Assembly: GCA_947177435.1 (NCBI GenBank)
Contig: CAMWUM010000034.1
Coordinates: 1 to 10,858, forward strand
Reading direction: 5' to 3'
Origin: an uncultured Muribaculaceae bacterium
Lineage (GTDB): Bacteria > Bacteroidota > Bacteroidia > Bacteroidales > Muribaculaceae
Length of the DNA: 10,858 nt
Made by a program: the position numbers and the translations under genes. Below the pieces are notes generated by a model. It had not been told where the DNA came from, made no database searches, and worked only from the letters and a program-made list of their open reading frames with translations. The number at the start of each line of letters is the position of its first letter. The first letter of the stretch is position 1. This document shows positions 6,775-10,858 of this stretch, one piece after another.

Positions 6775-8931
6775 TTAGTCTTCCTGGTTCTTCTCGGCGT
6801 ACTCTTTGAGGAGCTTCTCCTGCACGTCGCCGGGCACGAGTTCGTAGCTTGCGAACTTCATCGTGAACGACGAGCGGCCGCCGGTAATCGAGCTCAGGGC
6901 GGTAGAGTAAGAGCTCATCTCCTTCAGGGGCACCTTGGCCTGGATCTTCTCAAAGCCCATCTCAGAGTCCTGGCCCATGATGATGGCGCGGCGTCCGTTG
7001 AGGTCGCTCATCACGTCGCCCATCACGTCGCTGGGCACGAGCACCTCCACGTCATAGACGGGCTCGAGCACCTTGGGATTGGCGTTGCGGAATGCCTCGC
7101 TGAACGCGTTGCGGCCTGCCAGGCGGAACGAGATTTCGTTGGAGTCAACCGGGTGCATCTTGCCGTCGTAGATGCAGACGCGCACGTCGCGGGCATACGA
7201 ACCGGTGAGGGGGCCTTGCTCCATGCGGTCCATCAGACCCTTGACGATGGCGGGGATGAAGCGGGCGTCGATGGCGCCGCCCACGATGCAGTTGCACACC
7301 ACGAGCTTGCCGCCCCATGCCAGGGGAATCTCCTGGGTGTCGCGCACGCTCATCTTGAACTCCTGGTTGCCAAACTTGTAGGTGTCAGGCGCGGGCATGC
7401 CCTCGGTGTAGGGCTCGACGATGAGATGCACCTCGCCGAACTGGCCCGAACCGCCGGACTGCTTCTTGTGGCGGTAGTCGGCGCGAGCGGCCTTGGTGAT
7501 GGTCTCGCGATAAGGTATCTTAGGCTCCTCAAACACGATGGGGAGCTTGTCGTTGTTCTCGACGCGCCACTTGAGGGTGCGGAGGTGGAATTCGCCCTGG
7601 CCGCTGAGGATGGTCTGCTTGAGCTCCTTCGACTGCTCGATGACCCAGGTGGGATCCTCTTCGTGCATGCGGGTGAGGATGGCGCTGAGTTTTTCGGCGT
7701 CGCTTTCGGTGACGGGGCGCACGGCGCGCTGGTAGCGAGGCGAGGGATACTTGATGAAGTCGAACTCATAAGCACAGCCCTTCGCGTCGAGGGTGTTGCC
7801 GGTGCGCACATCCTTGAGCTTGACGCTGGCGCCGATGTCGCCTGCGCAGATTTCGTCAACAGGGGTCTTTATCTGGCCACACACGCAGAAGATCTGTGCA
7901 AAACGCTCCTTGGTGCCGCGGCTTACGTTGTCGAGGTCGGCGCCGGCCTTGAGAGTGCCGCTCATCACCTTGAAGTAAGTGACTTCACCGATGTGGGGCT
8001 CAACCGTGGTCTTGAACACGTAGATGCTGAGAGGGCCGTTGCTGTCGGGCTTGACCTCGGTGCCGTCGGTAGCGACGGGGGCGGGCATCTCCTCGACGAA
8101 GGGCACGACGTTGCCCAGGAACTCCATCATGCGGCGCACGCCCATGTCCTTGAGGGCGCTGACGCAGAATACGGGATAGATCGAGCGATCCACCAGACCC
8201 TTGCGGATGCCTTCGCGCATCTCGTCCTCGGTGAGGTGGTCTTCCTCGAAGAATTTCTCCATCAGGGCTTCGTCATTTTCGGCAGCGGCCTCAACCAGCG
8301 CGCGGTGCAGCTCCATGGCCTTGTCCATGTACTCGGCGGGGATTTCCTCCACCTTGGGCACGCCGCCGTCGGGGCCCCACGAGTATTTCTTCATCAGCAG
8401 CACGTCGATGAATGCGTTGAATCCCGCGCCGGTAGCGATGGGGAACTGCACGGGCACGACGTTGGGGCCGAACACCTCTTTCATCTGCTCGATGACGTTG
8501 TCGTAGTCAACGTTGTCGCCGTCGAGCTTGTTGAGGGCGAAGATGACGGGCTTGCCCACCTGCGAGCAGGTGCGGAATATGTTCTGTGTGCCTACCTCGA
8601 CACCGTACATCGAGTTGACGAGGATTACGCCACAGTCGGTTACGTTGAGGGCGGTGATGGCGTTGCCAACGAAGTCGTCGGCACCGGGGCAGTCGATTAC
8701 GTTGAGCTTGCGGCCATTGAACTCGGCGTACATCACGGTGCTGAACACCGACGAACCGTACTCCTTTTCGACGGGGAAGTAGTCACTGACCGTATTTTTG
8801 GCCTCAACCGTGCCGCGGCGTTTTATCACGCCACACTCGAAGAGCATCGACTCAGCGAGCGTGGTTTTACCGGAGCCCTTGCCACCAAGCAGGGCTATGT
8901 TCTTGATTTCGTTGGTCTTGTAGATTTTCAT
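6775..8931 (-). CDS. fusA2: Elongation factor G paralogue (EF-G2 type) with altered GTPase centre
   Basis: The protein has 718 residues and full EF-G architecture: G domain (about 1-275), domain II (about 295-390), III (about 400-480), IV starting at KKQSGGSGQFGEV (489-501), and V (about 620-700). The P-loop GGKGSGKT (16-23), NKLD (134-137) and SAL (258-260) are kept, so nucleotide binding is plausible. However, G3, normally DTPGH, is DCPGA (80-84): the catalytic histidine is Ala84. The switch I RGIT motif reads YGSS (58-61). Bacteroides thetaiotaomicron has a second EF-G, EF-G2, reported to translocate without GTP hydrolysis and to be needed under carbon limitation and for gut colonisation; these substitutions and the absence of S12, S7 or EF-Tu genes nearby identify this as its counterpart rather than the housekeeping fusA (identification inferred). 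It probably acts on the ribosome in the cytoplasm, saving GTP during starvation. It lies downstream of gmd with 127 bp between them. Confidence 0.92.
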   Translation of the reverse strand: MKIYKTNEIKNIALLGGKGSGKTTLAESMLFECGVIKRRGTVEAKNTVSDYFPVEKEYGSSVFSTVMYAEFNGRKLNVIDCPGADDFVGNAITALNVTDCGVILVNSMYGVEVGTQNIFRTCSQVGKPVIFALNKLDGDNVDYDNVIEQMKEVFGPNVVPVQFPIATGAGFNAFIDVLLMKKYSWGPDGGVPKVEEIPAEYMDKAMELHRALVEAAAENDEALMEKFFEEDHLTEDEMREGIRKGLVDRSIYPVFCVSALKDMGVRRMMEFLGNVVPFVEEMPAPVATDGTEVKPDSNGPLSIYVFKTTVEPHIGEVTYFKVMSGTLKAGADLDNVSRGTKERFAQIFCVCGQIKTPVDEICAGDIGASVKLKDVRTGNTLDAKGCAYEFDFIKYPSPRYQRAVRPVTESDAEKLSAILTRMHEEDPTWVIEQSKELKQTILSGQGEFHLRTLKWRVENNDKLPIVFEEPKIPYRETITKAARADYRHKKQSGGSGQFGEVHLIVEPYTEGMPAPDTYKFGNQEFKMSVRDTQEIPLAWGGKLVVCNCIVGGAIDARFIPAIVKGLMDRMEQGPLTGSYARDVRVCIYDGKMHPVDSNEISFRLAGRNAFSEAFRNANPKVLEPVYDVEVLVPSDVMGDVMSDLNGRRAIIMGQDSEMGFEKIQAKVPLKEMSSYSTALSSITGGRSSFTMKFASYELVPGDVQEKLLKEYAEKNQED

Positions 8932-9058
8932 GATATAGAAATTTTTGATATTTCGATGGCTGCATTTTTAAATGCTCTGCAATTTACAAAAAAAAATCGG
9001 AATATCCATCAAAAAACCTAAGTTTTTTTGCCCAACAATGCTTTTTTTGTAAGAATTG
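8932..9058 (-). promoter_or_regulatory. fusA2 upstream region with multiple A/T tracts
   Basis: This 127-bp gap between gmd and fusA2 is strikingly AT-rich and contains four homopolymer runs: nine A at 8988-8996, six A at 9011-9016, seven T at 9023-9029 and seven T at 9042-9048. Their centres are roughly 21, 12 and 19 bp apart, compatible with intrinsic DNA bending. On the minus strand TAAATTGC (8979-8986) resembles a -7 element lacking one T, but the TTTG at 9010-9013 is 23 bp away, so this promoter call is weak. A 6-bp inverted repeat GCATTT/AAATGC (8962-8975) lies in the presumed leader. Confidence 0.4.
9011..9028 (-). terminator. Possible weak A/T hairpin terminator after gmd
   Basis: A 7-bp stem of six A-T pairs plus one G-C pair (9011-9017 with 9022-9028, loop of 4) lies about 30 nt after the gmd stop and ends in a T-run on the minus strand. 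The low stem stability makes termination uncertain; gmd transcripts may read into fusA2. Confidence 0.3.
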
Positions 9059-10147
9059 TCACTTTACGATGCCTTTTTCGAGGTATTCGGCCAGATTGGT
9101 GCGCACCGACTCACCAACGCGCTCCACGGCCACCTTGGCCATGTCGGAGTCAACCATTATCTTGACCAGTTTTTCCAGAGGCGTCTTGCCCGGGTCCCAG
9201 CCAAGCTTGGCGCGGGCCTTAGTGGGGTCGCCCCATAGGTTGACCACATCAGTGGGGCGGTAAAAGTCGGGCGAAACCTCCACCAGCACTCGGCCCGTGG
9301 CCTTATCGATGCCCTTTTCGTCGGCGCCCTCGCCCTCCCAGCGCAGATCGATGCCGACGTAGCGGAAAGCCAGCTCACAGAACTCGCGCACCGAGTGCTG
9401 CACACCGGTGGCAATCACAAAATCCTCGGGACGCGGCTGCTGCAGCATCAGCCACATGCACTCCACATAGTCCTTGGCGTAGCCCCAGTCGCGCAGGCTC
9501 GACAGGTTGCCTAGGTACAGTTTATCCTGCTTGCCCTGGGCTATGCGCGCGGCCGCCAGCGTGATCTTGCGGGTGACGAACGTCTCGCCTCGACGCTCGC
9601 TCTCGTGGTTGAAGAGGATGCCCGAGCAGCAGTACATGCCGTAGGCTTCGCGGTACTCCTTTACTATCCAATATCCATACAGCTTGGCCACGGCGTAAGG
9701 CGAATACGGATGGAAGGGCGTGTTCTCGTTCTGCGGCACCTCCTCCACCTTGCCGTAGAGCTCCGAGGTCGAGGCCTGGTAGATGCGGCAGGTGTCCTTC
9801 ATGCCCGAGAGGCGCACGGCCTCGAGCACACGGAGCACTCCGGTAGCGTCGACGTTGGCCGTGTACTCGGGCGAGTCGAAACTCACCTGCACGTGGCTCT
9901 GAGCGGCCAGGTTGTAAATTTCGTCGGGCTTGACGGCGCTCACAGCCGCCACGATTGACATAGAGTCGCCCATGTCAGCATAGTGCAGGTGGAAGTGCGG
10001 ATGGCCCTCGAGGTGGGCAATCCTCTCGCGGAAGTCAACCGACGAGCGGCGGATTATGCCGTGCACGTCATATCCCTTTTCCAGCAGAAACTCGGCCAGA
10101 TACGACCCGTCCTGCCCCGTTATGCCTGTAATTAAAGCGGTCTTCAT
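9059..10147 (-). CDS. gmd: GDP-mannose 4,6-dehydratase
   Basis: This 362-residue cytoplasmic enzyme converts GDP-D-mannose to GDP-4-keto-6-deoxymannose, the first committed step towards GDP-L-fucose (also GDP-rhamnose or perosamine) for surface glycans. It is an extended short-chain dehydrogenase/reductase. The NADP-binding motif is GITGQDG (8-14), and RRSS (33-36) matches the family's cofactor-binding region. The catalytic residues are seen in STSELYG (Thr127, Glu129) and YAVAK (Tyr151, Lys155), in exact register with the E. coli enzyme offset by five. [16 protein letters not shown] (179-194) is a further hallmark of Gmd. The length matches the family. It has a strong promoter of its own, and fusA2 follows downstream. 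The usual partner, GDP-fucose synthase (fcl), is not next to it in this window. Confidence 0.97.
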   Translation of the reverse strand: MKTALITGITGQDGSYLAEFLLEKGYDVHGIIRRSSVDFRERIAHLEGHPHFHLHYADMGDSMSIVAAVSAVKPDEIYNLAAQSHVQVSFDSPEYTANVDATGVLRVLEAVRLSGMKDTCRIYQASTSELYGKVEEVPQNENTPFHPYSPYAVAKLYGYWIVKEYREAYGMYCCSGILFNHESERRGETFVTRKITLAAARIAQGKQDKLYLGNLSSLRDWGYAKDYVECMWLMLQQPRPEDFVIATGVQHSVREFCELAFRYVGIDLRWEGEGADEKGIDKATGRVLVEVSPDFYRPTDVVNLWGDPTKARAKLGWDPGKTPLEKLVKIMVDSDMAKVAVERVGESVRTNLAEYLEKGIVK

Positions 10148-10169
10148 ATTATTATGGTATAAATATGTA

Positions 10170-10201
10170 CAAAATTACGCCATCAGTTCCGCAATTCCAA
10201 A
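10170..10201 (-). promoter_or_regulatory. Consensus Bacteroidetes promoter of gmd
   Basis: On the minus strand a -33 TTTG (10198-10201) is followed after exactly 20 bp by the -7 element TAATTTTG (10170-10177), matching the primary sigma-factor consensus of Bacteroidetes. The element ends 22 bp before the gmd ATG, giving a leader of about 17-18 nt. Confidence 0.75.
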
Positions 10202-10241
10202 TAAAAAATGGATAATTTAAGTCCGAACCGACAAAATTGCG

Positions 10242-10249
10242 TACCTTTG
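10242..10249 (+). promoter_or_regulatory. -7 promoter element of the 66-residue ORF (TACCTTTG)
   Basis: This exact TAnnTTTG match ends 7 nt before the ATG at 10257, predicting a leader of at most a few nucleotides. A degenerate TTTA (10216-10219) at 22 bp is the only candidate -33. It is divergent from the gmd promoter within a 109-bp region. Confidence 0.5.
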
Positions 10250-10256
10250 CATTCTA

Positions 10257-10457
10257 ATGGAGAAGGTGCTTGCGCATAAAGTCATCCTCGATGGCATCGA
10301 ATACCGGCTGTCAATCCTCGAAATCGAGGACGGCGGCCGGCGAGCCCGCGTGCGCCCCTTCGCCGGCGAAGAGGCAGACACCGCCTTCGTCAACGGCACC
10401 ATCGAGGCGCGCCGCGACGCCCACGACATCTACCGCATCACAAAATTGAAAATTTAA
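10257..10457 (+). CDS. Small protein of 66 residues, function unknown
   Basis: I do not recognise this product. It is hydrophilic with alternating hydrophobic residues (HKVILDGIEYRLSILEIEDG at 7-26, then RRARVRPF and HDIYRITKLKI), suggesting a small all-beta or beta-alpha domain; there is no signal peptide, membrane segment or metal-binding cluster. It uses the GC-rich codons of the chromosome (a 60-bp stretch within it, 10381-10440, counts 68% GC), so it belongs to the resident genome and not to the AT-rich segment that begins right after its stop. The -7 element directly upstream and the codon use support it as a real gene. The ATG is the only plausible start. Confidence 0.7.
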   Translation: MEKVLAHKVILDGIEYRLSILEIEDGGRRARVRPFAGEEADTAFVNGTIEARRDAHDIYRITKLKI

Positions 10458-10505
10458 GTTTGGCTCGTAGGACCAATAATATCCTTAGTTCTAATAAAAA
10501 ATATC

Positions 10506-10555
10506 ACGTTTTCGTTATTTTTTCACCCAGAAATTTGGTAGTATAACGAAAATGT
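10506..10555. repeat. Inverted repeat straddling the hicA promoter, candidate operator
   Basis: TTTTCGTTAT (10509-10518) and ATAACGAAAA (10543-10552) are perfect 10-bp inverted repeats; extended to 10506-10518 and 10543-10555 they pair at 12 of 13 positions. Arm centres are 34 bp apart, close to three helical turns. The right arm lies between the -33 and -7 elements and the left arm just upstream of -33, so a bound dimer or tetramer would block the polymerase. Toxin-antitoxin operons are typically repressed this way by the antitoxin (HicB for this family); the assignment to HicB is inference. Confidence 0.6.
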
Positions 10556-10565
10556 TATATCTTTG
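10534..10565 (+). promoter_or_regulatory. Consensus Bacteroidetes promoter of hicA
   Basis: A -33 TTTG (10534-10537) is followed after 20 bp by the -7 element TATCTTTG (10558-10565), a full consensus match. Transcription would start near 10570, leaving an AT-rich leader of about 50 nt before the hicA ATG, longer than those of the neighbouring genes. Confidence 0.78.
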
Positions 10566-10623
10566 CATCGTTGAAACAAACATTGAATTATTTGATAATC
10601 ATTAATTATATAAGAAAAAATGT

Positions 10624-10803
10624 ATGACTTGGAACGAATTAGTTAAAATCGCGACAGAAAGGGGATATAAGTTTTATGCCCTTGGTACGAAACATGACAT
10701 TTACGTGAACGACAGTGGAGAGCGCCTTATAGTTGAAAGGCATAGCTCACAAGAAATCAGAAAAGGCCTAATGAATAACCTAAAAAAGCGGTTAGGTGTC
10801 TAA
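10624..10803 (+). CDS. hicA: HicA-family toxin (predicted mRNA interferase)
   Basis: This is a 59-residue protein of the normal HicA length. It begins MTWNELVKIATERGYKFYAL, then GTKHDIYVN (21-29), the Bacteroidetes version of the HicA GSHxxY catalytic motif with His24 as the presumed catalytic residue, then LIVERHSSQEIRKGL (35-49), and ends in a basic helix (LKKRLGV). HicA folds as a small double-stranded-RNA-binding-like domain and cleaves mRNA during translation until neutralised by HicB. Its own consensus promoter, with an inverted repeat across it, lies upstream. It has 40% GC (72 of 180 bases from 10621 to 10800), well below the neighbouring genes, which suggests horizontal acquisition. 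No hicB is present upstream, and none begins in the 55 bases that follow. An ATG at 10620 in another frame opens only an eight-codon ORF. Confidence 0.87.
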   Translation: MTWNELVKIATERGYKFYALGTKHDIYVNDSGERLIVERHSSQEIRKGLMNNLKKRLGV

Positions 10804-10810
10804 CTCATAA

Positions 10811-10835
10811 CAGAGGGGACTCCCCCCTCTGTTTA
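10811..10835 (+). terminator. Hairpin just after hicA (terminator or attenuator)
   Basis: A perfect 8-bp GC-rich stem CAGAGGGG/CCCCTCTG (10811-10818 with 10824-10831) with a 5-nt loop begins 8 nt after the hicA stop and is followed by TTTAT. The T-run is short, so it may be a partial terminator. If hicB lies beyond the window, this hairpin would set the toxin/antitoxin transcript ratio. Confidence 0.65.
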
Positions 10836-10858
10836 TAGATGATTAGTCTATCCTAACT

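Noticed and set aside
7153..9021. A very long open frame (622 codons) on the plus strand, antisense to fusA2
   Set aside because: It mirrors the EF-G reading frame; high third-position GC removes stops from the opposite strand. The translation has low-complexity Val/Leu/Ala/His/Asp content and no recognisable domain.
10458..10623. Possible tRNA, small RNA or attachment site between the 66-residue ORF and hicA
   Set aside because: No cloverleaf, no tRNA 3'-end-like direct repeat and no integrase in view; only the promoter and inverted repeat are supported.
10620..10646. Eight-codon ORF overlapping the hicA start in another frame, as a possible leader peptide
   Set aside because: Too short to judge, no regulatory codon run, and explained by chance in an AT-rich leader.

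Overview
The window looks like chromosomal DNA from a gut Bacteroidales, with a flavour closest to Muribaculaceae or Bacteroides-like genera (inferred, not searched). The reasons are the GC-rich coding regions, promoters of the Bacteroidetes type (-7 element TAnnTTTG, in two cases with a TTTG -33 element exactly 20 bp upstream), the lack of clear Shine-Dalgarno sequences, and families typical of this phylum: the Bacteroidetes 'putative porin' family, a clostripain-like lipoprotein, a GxDLY/SGNH hydrolase, a DUF1460 protein, a divergent second EF-G and a Bacteroidetes-type HicA.

Layout. (1) 1-1023, minus strand: the N-terminal half of an outer-membrane porin that runs off the left edge. (2) A 168-bp divergent promoter region, then at 1192-2241 a six-helix membrane protein of unknown function with a glutamine-rich tail, closed by a strong hairpin terminator (2265-2298). 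(3) 2366-5842, plus strand: a probable three-gene operon encoding a C11 cysteine-protease lipoprotein, an MscS-type mechanosensitive channel with a large extra segment in its cytoplasmic domain, and a secreted SGNH hydrolase. It converges with 2 bp to spare on (4) a secreted DUF1460 NlpC/P60-like protein (5845-6705, minus). (5) 6775-8931, minus: an EF-G paralogue in which the catalytic histidine of G3 is alanine, matching the GTPase-deficient EF-G2 known from Bacteroides. (6) 9059-10147, minus: GDP-mannose 4,6-dehydratase with a textbook promoter. (7) 10257-10457, plus: an unrecognised 66-residue protein with an almost leaderless start. (8) From about 10458 the base composition falls sharply (23% GC in 10501-10620, 40% in hicA, against 68% in 10381-10440), and a hicA toxin gene appears with its own consensus promoter, an inverted repeat straddling that promoter, and a hairpin immediately after the gene. 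No hicB is visible before the window ends.

Common themes are the cell envelope (porin, membrane protein, lipoprotein protease, MscS, SGNH hydrolase, DUF1460 protein, and GDP-fucose precursor synthesis for surface glycans) and stress or starvation physiology (EF-G2, mechanosensitive channel, toxin). No rRNA, tRNA, CRISPR array, insertion sequence or integrase was seen. The items most worth a second look are the GTPase-dead EF-G, the MscS insertion, the Q-rich membrane protein, and the AT-rich hicA islet with its candidate operator.
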